NCBI GenBank assembly: GCA_026119855.1
Contig: JAOWBW010000864.1
Coordinates: 310,001 to 374,000, forward strand
Reading direction: 5' to 3'
Source of the DNA: Campanula takesimana
Lineage: Eukaryota > Streptophyta > Magnoliopsida > Asterales > Campanulaceae
Length of the DNA: 64,000 nucleotides
Made by a program: the position numbers and the translations under genes. Positions within the stretch are counted from its first letter, which is position 1; each line of letters begins with the position of its first letter. The notes under the pieces are model-generated. The model had not been told where the DNA came from. It saw only the letters and a list, made by a program, of their open reading frames with translations, and did not search any database. Shown one piece after another: positions 1-11,941 of the stretch.

Positions 1-179
1 GTTGAATCTTGATGAACTGTTAGCAATCGGAGGCGGCGGCACGGCCATTGTTGTGGGTTGATTAATGGAGTCAATGCTAATTGGGTCTTTTCCGAAGCCT
101 TCTTCTTTCCCTATTTCTGCTGATTTATCCTCACTCGCTTCTGGTACCTTTTCATATTTTGTGTTTGTTTGTTCATCTC
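1..179 (-). CDS. Possible coding exon, product unknown, leaves the left edge
   Basis: On the minus strand the frame is open from about 179 to the window edge. It starts after a pyrimidine-rich stretch and an AG that could be a 3' splice site (AG at 181-180), and it encodes an acidic stretch followed by a proline run (PPPP) near position 30. Amino-acid use looks protein-like and there is no stop in about 59 codons. An in-frame ATG lies at 48-46. I do not recognise the protein. It could be an internal exon or a chance open frame; without sequence to the left it cannot be decided. Confidence 0.28.
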
Positions 180-368
180 CTTTTTGCTTTTGAAAAAAAA
201 ATGTTCAAAGCATATTCTTATCAGAGATTCGAAGATACTGGGTAAAAGAAAACAAAAATTAAATTCAATAAAAAGGATATCAATAGTGGAAGGCAAACAA
301 TTAGATTTAGGAATTTTTGTTTTCTCGGATTACTGAATTTTAACATGTTAACTGTGGATTTTGAGTTT

Positions 369-501
369 GGGCGGATTTTTCGGGCGGATACGGATTCTCC
401 CCTAGCCGGATACAGACGGATACGGATACAGTCTCGGTAGCCTCGGGTCGGATACGGGTTTTGCAATATCCGGACCGTATCCGACCCGTTGCCATCCCTA
501 G
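369..501. repeat. GGATACGG-rich transposon scrap
   Basis: This stretch is made of degenerate GGATACGG/CCGTATCC units and ends in CCATCCCTAG. That composition is common at the ends of plant hAT-type non-autonomous elements. I find no matching left inverted repeat, so it is probably a truncated copy. The stretch 502-960 that follows holds a short CTCCAT run (about 580-610) and otherwise nothing I recognise. Confidence 0.35.
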
Positions 502-963
502 AAGATATCCATCTCTTCAAATTGATCTTCATTGTCTTTTTCAATCTCACTCTCCTCTGGTTCAAGGACCCTGTGATCTACTATCTCCATCTCCATCTCC
601 ATATCCATCTTCTATAAGGAGAAAATCAATTTCAATTAGATCAGTTAGAGAATTCGAATATCAATTTCAATTTCAAATTAAAAAAAAATGTGACAATTGA
701 TGAACAAATTTGTAAAGATTCATACATTTTCAATCGTTTTTTTGAAGCTCATCTAGTCTGCAATGGCGGTAGAGAGATGGAGAGAGAGAAAAAGAGAGAG
801 ATTCCGGAAGAAGGGAACAGTCGGCGGCTACTAGTGTTTTCCACGTTTTATGCCCTAATTTTTGTTAATGAGCGAGATGTTGGACCGAACCGGTTTAAAA
901 AAGGTTGAAGTTTGGTTCATTATTGCTTGTCAAAACCGGTCTTTTTTTAACATTAGGGGGAAA

Positions 964-1252
964 CTAGTTTCCCCCAAAACCAACTCTTCCAAAATTTGAC
1001 CAAAACAGAAACACACCCGTAAGAACTTTGTCCGTGAACAACGAGAACTTTGGCAACTTCAGAGCCTAAAATCATCACAAGGCAAATAAGTAGCAATAAG
1101 TTTAGGACGAAAATAAGTAGCAATAAGTTTGAGACGGAGGGAGTATTATGTGTAAAAATATACCTCTTCCTTTCCCAAGTACACCACCCTTTCTTCCAAA
1201 GCTCCCAAATCCTTAACATTAAAGCTATTAAGAAGAATAACACTAGAAATGG
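964..1252 (-). pseudogene. DUF674 gene, 3' part (cut off by the retroelement at 1258-12960)
   Basis: Minus-strand codons just left of the insertion continue the DUF674 exon at 12961-13597 without loss of frame. They read PTISSVILLNSFNVKDLGAL, then a GALEERVVYLG-type stretch, typical of the end of the first DUF674 repeat. The first exon ends at 1164 before a GT donor (GTATAT). A 98-bp intron (1066-1163) ends in TTTTAG, and a second exon (1065-964) encodes a degenerate LTGVFL-type segment and then a TAG stop. The intron holds a CTCCCTCCGTC-type MITE end and a tandem AAGTAGCAATAAGTTT repeat. The family (plant-specific, function unknown) usually continues with a second repeat, which is not seen here, so this copy was probably already short. 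It is now separated from its 5' part by 11.7 kb. Confidence 0.7.
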
Positions 1253-1257
1253 TAGGC

Positions 1258-1701
1258 TGATGTAAGGACGCAGCCGAATAGTAACTAATAATTGATCAAA
1301 TCAATTATTCTGCAAAGAATAAGGATTGACAAGAAGAATTTCAACGAAATTCTTGAATAAAGAAATAAAGGAGGAGAAAGAGGGATAAATAATTGCTAAG
1401 CAATCGAATTATTATTGAACAAAAGTTAATTTTCGGAATACAACTTTGGGCCTATTTTATAGTACCCATAAAACTTGAAAAACATTCATAAACCTTCTAG
1501 AATTACTCCTAACCTATATAGTAACCTAATAGGACTTAAAAACTAGTAAATTAACTCAAAATCTATCCTAGAATCCTCTAAAATTAACCTACTAAAATTA
1601 ATGACGAAAATAACAATAAAAATACTAATTAAATCCTAACTAATAATGAAAGACCAATATAATTATAATATTTGATATAATCAAATATTCTCCTTGCATC
1701 A
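1258..1701 (-). repeat. 3' LTR of the non-autonomous element
   Basis: A 444-bp LTR with TGATGTAAGG and CCTTGCATCA ends. The uninterrupted parts of the right LTR match it closely: 2733-2921, 11752-11932 and 12885-12960. On the minus strand a purine-rich stretch (GAAGTGGTGGTGAA) just before it, at 1702-1715, is the probable polypurine tract. Confidence 0.85.
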
Positions 1702-1879
1702 TTCACCACCACTTCAAACGAACTCGTCCTCGAGTTCGTGCTTGAAACTTGAAGTCGTCCGCTCCACGTGAAGAGATATTTAAAATAAACACACGCTTTT
1801 CCGAGCCGCACTAAATCTGGCATTGCTACACAAAGTAAGAAATATGACAATCATTCAACACCGGCTTTAAAATATTCTG

Positions 1880-2371
1880 TCAAAACAACATGATGTACAA
1901 CCGAGTGGATGCCTTGATCCAACCGAAGCTGTCCAGGTCCGGGCGGGTCTGTGTATGTGTGCGGGCGGACCTTACCCCCTGGTCCGGGCGGGTCATTCCC
2001 GTGGTCCGGGCGGATCTGAGACTGTCCGGAGGAGTCTTGGGTTTCTGTATGGGGAATTTGTCTGGGTGTGGAGGACTCGAATCCCGTGTTTCCTCTGACC
2101 TCGCGTTTAAGGATTCGTTCACGCAATCGTCTTCCACCACCACTTCAAAAAGTGGCCCATCGGATGCTGGTTCCGGAGCAATTTCTCTACCCATGGAAAA
2201 ATTATCACTAACCGTTTTTTCGTTGACATCTTCAATCAAAGCTAGTTGTGCCTCCAAGTCATGAACCCTCTGAGTCCACCAATTTTCTTGAGCAACCCAA
2301 AGCCCCAAAGTTATAGATTCGGAGGTTTGCATGTATTGAGCATACTCAACCATGAATCTAGTATGATCCAA
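1880..2371 (-). CDS. Open frame in the internal region, unknown protein
   Basis: A 163-codon minus-strand open frame between the gag-like scrap and the 3' LTR. The first half looks coding (acidic, with a DLEAQLALIEDVNEKT-type helical stretch). The second half is written by a GC-rich degenerate repeat of GGTCCGGGCGGGTC (about 1930-2035). I recognise no domain. It may be a remnant of a parent element or host sequence picked up by it. Confidence 0.35.
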   Translation of the reverse strand: MDHTRFMVEYAQYMQTSESITLGLWVAQENWWTQRVHDLEAQLALIEDVNEKTVSDNFSMGREIAPEPASDGPLFEVVVEDDCVNESLNARSEETRDSSPPHPDKFPIQKPKTPPDSLRSARTTGMTRPDQGVRSARTHTQTRPDLDSFGWIKASTRLYIMLF

Positions 2372-2395
2372 TCTATTGTTGGTGGTGTATGAAAC

Positions 2396-2701
2396 TTAAA
2401 TGGCTTGTGCGTCGTATTTTCCTCCATTAAAGGATGTAATAGTTGCCCAAATCTTAGGGCGTGGGGGTGCTCCCATGACACCCTCATCATGAGTATTATG
2501 TTTAACCCTACCGTACGGATCAACGCGACGGAGATCTTCCTCACGCTCGCCGTTTCGGTTTTCGGGGTTGACATCACGACCACCGCCAACTGCTAGTTTT
2601 TGTGTGCCCTCATCTTGACGCGTTGCATGTTGCTCCAACAGACGTGTAATAGCAATTAGGAGGTTTTGTGTGCCCTCGTTGTTTCCTCCACCGTTAGCCA
2701 T
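2396..2701 (-). CDS. Gag-like N-terminal remnant
   Basis: The frame starts at an ATG (2701-2699) some 20 bp after the primer-binding site, as gag does in Ty3/gypsy elements. It encodes about 101 residues beginning MANGGGNNEG, with a TRLLEQHA-type helix and a short basic stretch, then stops. No zinc knuckle or protease follows. The position suggests the truncated start of a gag; the similarity is weak and not certain. Confidence 0.4.
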   Translation of the reverse strand: MANGGGNNEGTQNLLIAITRLLEQHATRQDEGTQKLAVGGGRDVNPENRNGEREEDLRRVDPYGRVKHNTHDEGVMGAPPRPKIWATITSFNGGKYDAQAI

Positions 2702-2716
2702 CGTCCAAGGATCGTC

Positions 2717-2732
2717 CTTTTCTGATACCAAC
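2717..2732 (-). promoter_or_regulatory. Primer-binding site (initiator tRNA-Met type)
   Basis: Two bases inside the right LTR the minus strand reads TGGTATCAGA, the standard complement of the plant initiator tRNA-Met 3' end. This fixes the right-to-left orientation of the 1258-12960 element. Confidence 0.8.
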
Positions 2733-2921
2733 TGATGTAAGGACACAGCGGAATAGTAACTAATAATTGATCGAAACCAATTATTCTGCAAGGAATAAGG
2801 ATCCCCAAGAAGAATTTCAACGAAATTCTTGAATAAATAAATAAAGGAAGTGAAGGAGGAATAAACAATTGCTAAGCAATCGAATTATTATTGAACAAAA
2901 GTTAATTTTCGGAATACAGCC

Positions 2922-5900
2922 TGTCACGCCCCGAAAAAAAAAAAAACAAAAATCCATAAATATAAAATTAACATACTACCCATCTCCGAAACGCTAAATA
3001 CCAAACCGGGCGCGTGAATTCAACCATAACACCAATATCCACAAACAACTCTCAACGAGGAGATAACTCGGAGATTAAATACAATTGCGGAAGCAAGACT
3101 TAACTAATTATACATTTACTCAAAAGACAACAGTCTTTGCAAAACACTAAGCAACCACTACCTCTCAAAAATACTTAAAGGCGCCGGAGAGCAACTAGTC
3201 GAAAGGAGATCAATCTGCTCAGAAGTTTCCCGCTACAACGAACCTCAAAACGCTACCACATGCTTTCCTGGGGGGTTTTGAGAAAAACAATTTGAAACAA
3301 GAAAACGGGGTGAGAAAAATCTCAGTAAGTTACTAAATGCAACTAGGTGCCATACTATCATGATAATCACAAAGGAACAATATCAATAAGCATTCACAAT
3401 TCATATAACATGAAAGGTATGGTCCACTCATCATATAACACATAATGCGGAAATAAACACTCATAAGTGGATACTGAGCCAAGGTTCTAGAAACGGAGCA
3501 CAATCCCTCGAGAAGAGTCCGTTGAGCAGCATGAAAGAGCTGAAGCCGGTTCCGGAACCAAGTAACAACAATAACCTGTAGTGGGGGAAATAACACATAG
3601 TCATACCCCCAAGCGTGTAGCTAGAATACTCACCATAGGAGCTAGCTCATCCCAACCACGATCACGGGAAGGGGCATCCCACTCAAGGCCACTGAACATG
3701 GGGAAACTGGGTTACCAGTGAAGTACATTATACTGGACTTGGCCCGTGCCATTATAATATACATCACTGCCCAAAACAAACACAACAATGCCAGCTGGAC
3801 TCTATACAAGCACACAGTAATAAATACTCGCTTGAAACAACAACGGGGCAATGATTCCAAAGTAGGGAACCAAGCCAAAATCATCACAAAGGATGCAAAC
3901 CATTTCTCATGAAGAGATCAACAACAACATCAACACATGAAGCTACTCAAAAAGAGTCAAACGGTTATCCCCATTCATACATTGCAAACATGGTCACAAA
4001 CGGACCAAACCCAACACTCTCAAACAATACTTAGTCAAATACCATAACACGTTTGTTCACAAAGGAACCATACCCAATAATTACCTTAAGGATGCAACTA
4101 TTACTCAAGAAGAGTCAACAACAACGACAACGGGAAGTCTTTCATAAAAGAGTTCAACCACGATAAACAGAATTGCTCATAAGGAGCCCAATAACATTGA
4201 TCATTAAAACAAATGATTCCAAGACAAGGTTCCATACCAAACACATCCTAAAGATGATACCCATAAGTTACTCATTAAGAGCACAACCCAAACGGTCACT
4301 CACAAATAGTACCACGACCATTACCAAGATGACCCTAAAAGCCTACTCATAGAGGGTAATTATGGTCAAGCACTCAACCATCTCCTTATACCTGGAACTC
4401 CCAATAGGAACTCCGAATAATTATTCCATAAGGCTAATCACACCGTAGGTACCCAATCACTATTTTACATCTTACATCCGTTCATAGACGGACCAATTCC
4501 TAACACTCAACCGAACTAAAAAGGTAACACATTTCCATACATGATCCCAAATGTACCAATTCAACACTTTGGTGTCCCATAACAATCCTCTAGGTACCAT
4601 AGGATATCACTTAAAATCTAGACCAAGTCTTATCCTAAAATCAATTCGATTCGACCCAACATGAACACATCATAAGATTACCAAACATTCACTAATAATA
4701 CTTAGTTACATTCCACCACACATTTATTCACAAAGGAACCATTTTCACACACTAGAGTGGTCCTTGACCCATACAAACAGATACCCTAAACTTGATCACA
4801 ACGGACCGGTCATAACATTTTGTGTTATAGAACACTTACCGAAAACTCAACACAATCTAAACTAAAAACCCCACTAAATAAACCCACTCATCTCGTAGTA
4901 CTCGAGAAGAGCTTTAAAACGATAGTTTACATGCCTAAAACGGAGTCCGGATGAGAAAGTTATGACCTCCGGAAGATTTCACGTAAAATGTACAAGTGCA
5001 GAAATGGCCCTTACACGAGTCGTGTACCCATACACGAGTCGTGTAACAGCTGCTACACAAGTCGTGTATCAGTACACGACTCGTGTAACTTTTCACCCTT
5101 TCAATAATTTTTCTCTACACGACTCGTGTACCCTTACACGAGTCGTGTAGGCAGGCCTGGAGCACGAATTTTTACCCAAAAATCACCATTTTCAACTCAA
5201 TTCAAATCCCAAACTTTTAACAAGTGTGCAAGGGTGTCCACAACACTTATAACACAACAAGGGGACTCAAACAACCTTTAAACAACCCCAAAACAAGGTG
5301 TGACTCAAATACCCAATTTTCACCATTTTAACTAAAATCAAATCCAACACTTCCTACAAGTTCACCCAAGTGCCAAAACAACTTCTAAGCCTAAAATGAC
5401 TCATCTAGCAACATTTAAACAACACAACCAAGGGATGATTCAATTACCCAAATTTTCACAAAAATATGAATAAATTGCAAATAGGTTCCAAAACAACCAA
5501 GAAAGCCATATAAATCAACTAGAACATCAATAGACTTAAAGATGACCATTTTTAGCATAAATGGGGGAAAAGCAACTTACCCGGATTTTATCAACGGTGA
5601 CGGAACTCGAAATTTCTTTGATCCCTACGATCCTATCGACGATCTAAACATTTATCATGTTATGAGAAATGAGAAATAATGGGAGGAAGATGACTCAAAT
5701 GAAGAGAGAATGATGAGAGAACTTACCCTTTTCTTTGAAATGGGGAAAGAGGGAGAGAGAGTTGACTGGGAGGTGGGAGAGGAGAAGTGAAGGAGAAGAA
5801 GGAGTAGGGAAGGAGTAAGTAAGAGTCATTTTTAATAGTTACACTTAGGACCCCTCCTCTACTATTTACCCAATACTAAGATACTCCCCACTAACAATTA

Positions 5901-6081
5901 AGATCTAACCCTCTACACTAGCACAAATAACCATTTAAATGCTAGGCATAAATTATTATGAAACACCAAATACACACGTAATTATTTAAATAAATAAATA
6001 ATTTAAATAAACCATCAAGCAACAAATAAATACTTAAATATTTATTACTAAAAAAATAGAGACGGTTTTCGGGTCGTTACA
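2922..6081 (-). repeat. LARD 3' LTR
   Basis: A 3160-bp LTR, AT-rich, carrying a six-copy palindrome cluster at 5012-5149. Short open frames in it (for example 3333-3596 and 3642-3887 on the minus strand) recur in the other LTR with only a few changes. They show no family features and look like chance frames. Confidence 0.9.
5012..5149. repeat. Cluster of six 15-bp palindromes in the LARD LTR
   Basis: TACACGA[G/C]TCGTGTA occurs at 5012-5026, 5031-5045, 5054-5068 (one mismatch, ACAAG), 5073-5087, 5116-5130 and 5135-5149. Each unit reads almost the same on both strands, with only the central base off the dyad. Spacing is 4-8 bp except for one 28-bp gap. It ends just before GGCAGGCCTGGAGC. Confidence 0.9.
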
Positions 6082-6100
6082 ATCTACCCTCCTTAAAAAG
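6082..6100 (-). promoter_or_regulatory. Polypurine tract of the LARD
   Basis: On the minus strand AAGGAGGGTAGAT lies directly before the left LTR, the expected place for the plus-strand primer of an element read right to left. Confidence 0.6.
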
Positions 6101-8573
6101 AATTCGCCCGCGAATTCACCTATCAAAATCACAACACGCAGTCATAACGAGGCTACAAAATATTGGTCCCCATATAGCACTCATAACCCCAAACAAGTAC
6201 CTATTAGATAATTCAAACATAGTCTCCACGACTCGATAACCCAACATATAATACACATACATATCTCAAGTATACTCGTATTAAACATTCTAAAGTCAAC
6301 TTCCTCTTTCATCCGGAATTTCAGATTCTCAAGACTATCACTTGATCACCGATCCTGAAACATAACTGATTTGATCCCGATTAGCATTGTGTCCTCAATC
6401 AACCCTTAATTCACCAATATTCATAAGTTTTACTTTTCCGGTTCCCCCGTACGTATTGACGATCTAGACATCATACCATAAACATACTACTACCCAAACA
6501 AATATGAGAAGGAATAGAGCTAACAATTACCGTTACCCAATGACATACTCAAAATTTACTGTTATTAACTATCCGGTTAAACATGATCCCACCACTATAC
6601 TAGCTTTCCTTATAAGATGAAACATCATACAGTCATACTCTTTGAATTCCTCGAACTACTTGCATTATTTCATATTTAGCTTACTAAGGAAATATATCCG
6701 TCCACTTTTGATAGTCCATTAATATAACATTTCAACTTGGTCCCAAAATAAAATACACAATCCGCTAAAGAAATGCCAATAAAATCACAATCCATCCCAA
6801 GTCATAGATAGTTCTATTTATTAAACGTTAATCCTCGAAACATATACAAATACTTTATCACTCAAAAATCGTTACATACCTCTATCTCCCATTGGAAACA
6901 TCACTATTGATAGTGGTTGATCGCCTTTCACTAAAATGGAAAACCCGACTTATCTCCAAGAAAACATAACACTGGTTATACCTTACAAGATAACAGTGAT
7001 ACTAGCTAGATTCACAAAACAATATCAATACAGAAATTATCATCAGTCTTTATTTTTTTTAAAAAAAAAAAAAAAAATCGAAAGCTGATTTCACACTTAT
7101 CGGTTCTTACTAAAATCAAGAAATCCCAAAATACACGTATCTCATTTTACATATTTGTCTATACTTGCAGAGATCAATTAATACCTCAAGAACCCCATTA
7201 CAAAACAATAAATCCTCTAGCTCATGTTAAAACTTGCGAACCCTTGCTCCTCCAAGCAATTTTAAATAAAATCCCAAATGGGTAATAATTCTCAGCCTAC
7301 AACTTGGTGTGTATCAGTATAACATTAAGTCATTCACTCCCAAAATCAAATTACGATTTAAAATAACAATCTTCGATAACACTATGTCATTTATCCTTCC
7401 AAATGATATAACCAAGAATTCAAAATAAACGAACCCCATAATAGAAATTGTCTTCGTTATTTCCTCATATTCAACCTTTGACTAACAATAGCCCCTTATC
7501 AATCAAACTCTGACTAAACCACTGATCAACTGCAGGAATTTACTAATTCACCAATATAAGATAACAAACACTAATTCACCATAGTGACCTAAATGAATTT
7601 TCTGAAAATATCTCCTTTAGACCCAAAATCACTCAACTCGAAGATCGACGAATTAGATAAGAATCTATTAAAACTCAATCCACACTATTCAATCAAGCTT
7701 CCCAACCACTCAGAGACCGGTCGGGATTATTTACGAATTTAGTGACCAAAATGAAATATCCGCTCATACTCATCTTTAAGCATTCTTTCAAATCTCTACT
7801 ACACCTTTCTCCCATGAAGATTAATATAACTTCTCACCAAAGATGCACCCACTTATAACCCATTATGCCTCTAAGCAAAGTCACACAATCAGTATAGAAA
7901 TACTCACCACAAATCAATGACAACCAAGAGATTCGGACCGCATAGAAAGCTAAACCATACTACTTAACTTGTCAACACTCTATGTAGGCGGCATAACCAA
8001 ATCACCTTACCTTCATCATTATCAATCATGAAATTTCGTACTCGGGGTCACACCTCAACATAAATCACCTAATGAGAACAAACATACGAATATAGCACAA
8101 GGCATTTCCACTTTACGAAATAGGTACGCCCAAGTATTCAAAGACTCACACTTCGATTCTCAAACCAGCCGACCCCAATGGAAACAATACTATTAACACT
8201 AGTCCTAGGCCTCAAATACCACAAGAGAAGGGCCAATCGACGCCAAAATCACCTCCATAACTCAACCAATTAAGGCCATAAACTCTATCCAAACTGATAG
8301 TTAACCTGAAACCCAAAATTTCGAATCAAAACAATTCCCATATATCCAAAAGGATATGTATCAAAAATCCTTGAAACAAGGTACAAGATATCATTGATCA
8401 CCCCAATTTCTCAATAACTTAATCGTCTAACTTCTTCGATCTCAAACCTTACTATTAAAGGCAACTAGTTGACCTCAAATAAAACTTAGTTTCTCTAAAC
8501 CGCACAAAATCATAACACCCAAGTGTTGAAACCTATTCAATATCAGAGTTCTTATTCCTTTGCAAGGTCTAAA

Positions 8574-8591
8574 ACCATTGCTCTGATACCA
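8574..8591 (-). promoter_or_regulatory. Primer-binding site of the LARD
   Basis: The minus strand reads TGGTATCAGAGCAATGG two bases inside the right LTR, an excellent match to the complement of the initiator tRNA-Met 3' end. The signal is intact although the element has no genes. Confidence 0.85.
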
Positions 8592-8593
8592 AC

Positions 8594-11500
8594 TGTCACG
8601 CCCCGAAAAAAAAACAAAAATCCATAAATATAAAATTCACATACTACCCATCTCCGAAACGCTAAATACCAAACCGGGCGCGTGAATTCAACCATAACAC
8701 CAATATCCACAAACAACTCTCAACGAGGAGATAACTCGGAGATTAAATACAATTGCGGAAGCAAGACTTAACTAATTATACATTTACTCAAAAGACAACA
8801 GTCTTTGCAAAACACTAAGCAACCACTACCTCTCAAAAATACTTAAAGGCGCCGGAGAGCAACTAGTCGAAAGGAGATCAATCTGCTCAGAAGTTTCCCG
8901 CTACAACGAACCTCAAAACGCTACCACATGCTTTCCTGGGGGGTTTTGAGAAAAACAATTTGAAACAAGAAAACGGGGTGAGAAAAATCTCAGTAAGTTA
9001 CTAAATGCAACTAGGTGCCATGCTATCATGATAATCACAAAGGAACAATATCAATAAGAATTCACAATTCATATAACATGAAAGGTATGGTCCACTCATC
9101 ATATAACACATAATGCGGAAATAAACACTCATAAGTGGATACTGAGCCAAGGTTCTAGAAACGGAGCACAATCCCTCGAGAAGAGTCCGTTGAGCAGTAT
9201 GAAAGAGCTGAAGCCGGTTCCGGAACCAAGTAACAACAATAACCTGTAGTGGGGGAAATAACACATAGTCATACCCCCAAGCGTGTAGCTAGAATACTCA
9301 CCATAGGAGCTAGCTCATCCCAACCACGATCACGGGAAGGGGCATCCCACTCAAGGCCACTGAACATGGGGAAACTGGGTTACCAGTGAAGTACATTATA
9401 CTGGACTTGGCCCGTGCCATTATAATATACATCACTGCCCAAAACAAACACAACAATGCCAGCTGGACTCTATACAAGCACACAGTAATAAATACTCGCT
9501 TGAAACAACAACGGGGCAATGATTCCAAAGTAGGGAACCAAGCCAAAATCATCACAAAGGATGCGAACCATTTCTCATGAAGAGATCAACAACAACATCA
9601 ACACATGAAGCTACTCAAAAAGAGTCAAACGGTTATCCCCATTCATACATTACAAACATGGTCACAAACGGACCAAACCTAACACTCTCAAACAATACTT
9701 AGTCGAATACCATAACACGTTTGTTCACAAAGGAACCATACCCAATAATTACCTTAAGGATGCAACTATTACTCAAGAAGAGTCAACAACAACGACAACG
9801 GGAAGTCTTTCATAAAAGAGTTCAACCACGATAAACAGAATTGCTCATAAGGAGCCCAACAACATTGTTCATTAAAACAAATGATTCCAAGACAAGGTTC
9901 CATACCAAACACATCCTAAAGATGATACCCATAAGTTACTCATTAAGAGCACAACCCAAACGGTCACTCACAAATAGTACCACGACCATTACCAAGAAGA
10001 CCCTAAAAGCCTACTCATAGAGGGTAATTATGGTCAAGCACTCAACCATCTCCTTATACCTGGAATTCCCAATAGGAACTCCGAATAATTATTCCATAAG
10101 GCTAATCACACCGTAGGTACCCAATCACTATTTTACATCTTACATCCGTTCATAGACGGACCAATTCCTAACACTCAACCGAACTAAAAAGGTAACACAT
10201 TTCCATACATGATCCCAAATGTACCAATTCAACACTTTGGTGTCCCATAACAATCCTCTAGGTACCATAGGATATCACTTAAAATCTAGACCAAGTCTTA
10301 TCCTAAAATCAATTCGATTGGAACCAACATGAACACATCATAAGATTACCAAACATTCACTAATAATACTTAGTTACATTCCACCACACATTTGTTCATA
10401 AATGAACCATTTTCACACACTAGAGTGGTCCTTGACCCATACAAACAGATACCCCAAACTTGATCACAACGGACCGGTCATAACATTTTGTGTTATAGAA
10501 CACTTACCGAAAACTCAACACAATCTAAACCAAAAACCCCACTAAATAAACCCACTCATCTCATAGTACTCGAGAAGAGCTTTAAAACGATAGTTTACAT
10601 GCCTAAAACGGAGTCCGGATGAGAAAGTTATGACCTCCGGAAGATTTCACGTAAAATGTACAAGTGCAGAAATGGCCCTTACACGAGTCGTGTACCCATA
10701 CACGAGTCGTGTAACAGCTGCTACACAAGTCATGTATCAGTACATGACTCGTGTAACTTTTCACCCTTTCAGTAATTTTTCTCTACACGACTCGTGTACC
10801 CTTACACGAGTCGTGTAGGCAGGCCTGGAGCACGAATTTTTACCCAAAAATCACCATTTTCAACTCAATTCAAATCCCAAACTTTTAACAAGTGTGCAAG
10901 GGTGTCCACAACACTTATAACACAACAAGGGGACTCAAACAACCTTTAAACAACCCCAAAACAAGGTGTGACTCAAATACCCAATTTTCACCATTTTAAC
11001 TAAAATCAAATCCAACACTTCCTACAAGTTCACCCAAGTGCCAAAACAACTTCTAAGCCTAAAATGACTCATCTAGCAACATTTAAACAACACAACCAAG
11101 GGATGATTCAATTACCCAAATTTTCACAAAAATATGAATAAATTGCAAATAGGTTCCAAAACAACCAAGAAAGCCATATAAATCAACTAGAACATCAATA
11201 GACTTAAAGATGACCATTTTTAGCATAAATGGGGGGAAAGCAACTTACCCGGATTTTATCAACGGTGACGGAACTCGAAATTTCTTTGATCCCTACGACC
11301 CTATCGACGATCTAAACATTTATCATGTTATGAGAAATGAGAAATAATGGGAGGAAGATGACTCAAATGAAGAGAGAAGGAGGAGAGAACTTACCTTTTT
11401 CTTTGAAATGGGGAAAGAGGGAGAGAGAGTTGACTGGGAGGTGTGAGAGGAGAAGTGAAGGAGAAGAAGGAGTAGGGAAGGAGTAAGTAAGAGTCATTTT

Positions 11501-11746
11501 TAATAGTTACACTTAGGACCACTCCTCTACTATTTACCCAATACTAAGATACTCCCCACTAACAAAGATCTAACCCTCTACACTAGCACAAATAACCATT
11601 TAAATGCTAGGCATAAATTATTATGAAACACCAAATACACACGTAATTATTTAAATAAATAAATAATTTAAATAAACCATCAAGCAACAAATAAATACTT
11701 AAATATTTATTACTAAGAAAATAGAGACGGTTTTCGGGTCGTTACA
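8594..11746 (-). repeat. LARD 5' LTR
   Basis: A 3153-bp LTR, nearly identical to 2922-6081. Small differences include single-base changes, a short deletion near 11563 (CACTAACAA against CACTAACAATTAA in the left copy), and changes at CpG sites in the palindrome cluster. Confidence 0.9.
10680..10817. repeat. Palindrome cluster, second LTR copy
   Basis: The same six positions as at 5012-5149. The third and fourth units have lost CpG sites by transition (GTCATGTA and TACATGAC, where the other LTR has GTCGTGTA and TACACGAC). These are the changes expected from deamination of methylated cytosine. Confidence 0.85.
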
Positions 11747-11941
11747 CAGCCTTAGGCCTATTTTATAGTGCCCATAAAACATGAAAAACAATCCTAAACC
11801 TTCTAGAATTACTGCTAACCTATATAGTAACCTAATAGGACTTAAAAACTAGTAAACTGACTCAAAATCTATCATAGAATCCTCTAAAATTAACCTACTA
11901 AAATTAATGACAAAAATAACAATAAAAATACGAGCGAGTCT

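Larger units (their letters stand above)
6082..8593 (-). other. Non-coding internal region of the LARD
   Basis: About 2.5 kb of AT-rich DNA with no open frame of useful length and no gag or pol motif on either strand that I can see. It holds a T/A homopolymer at about 7047-7077. A GAATTCGCGGGCGAATTC-type palindrome (6101-6118) lies near the 3' end, where autonomous chromoviruses end their pol gene. That is the only hint of a coding parent. Confidence 0.7.
2922..11746 (-). mobile_element. LARD-type element with 3.15-kb LTRs (minus strand)
   Basis: Long direct repeats at 2922-6081 and 8594-11746 both start TGTCACGCCCCG and end GGGTCGTTACA on the plus strand. They flank a 2.5-kb internal region with no recognisable gene. 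Target duplication CAGCC is perfect (2917-2921 and 11747-11751). A primer-binding site next to the right LTR and a purine tract next to the left LTR show minus orientation. Long LTRs, intact signals and no coding capacity fit a large retrotransposon derivative moved by proteins of another element. The LTR copies differ by scattered single bases, so the insertion is fairly young. The minus-strand ends (TGTAACGACCCG) resemble those of plant chromoviruses such as the Tekay group; the parent is an inference. Confidence 0.9.

Noticed and set aside
1930..2035. GC-rich GGTCCGGGCGGGTC repeats considered as a CRISPR-like or regulatory array
   Set aside because: Units are degenerate, have no regular spacers, and lie in a plant retroelement; simple local duplication explains them.
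3333..3887. Short minus-strand open frames (87 and 81 codons) that recur at 9001-9555
   Set aside because: They are repeated only because they lie in the two LARD LTRs. No family features, and the differences between copies do not favour silent sites in what I can see.
4962..5150. Plus-strand frame with TRVV repeats, also at 10630-10818
   Set aside because: It is the translation of the palindrome array, not a gene.
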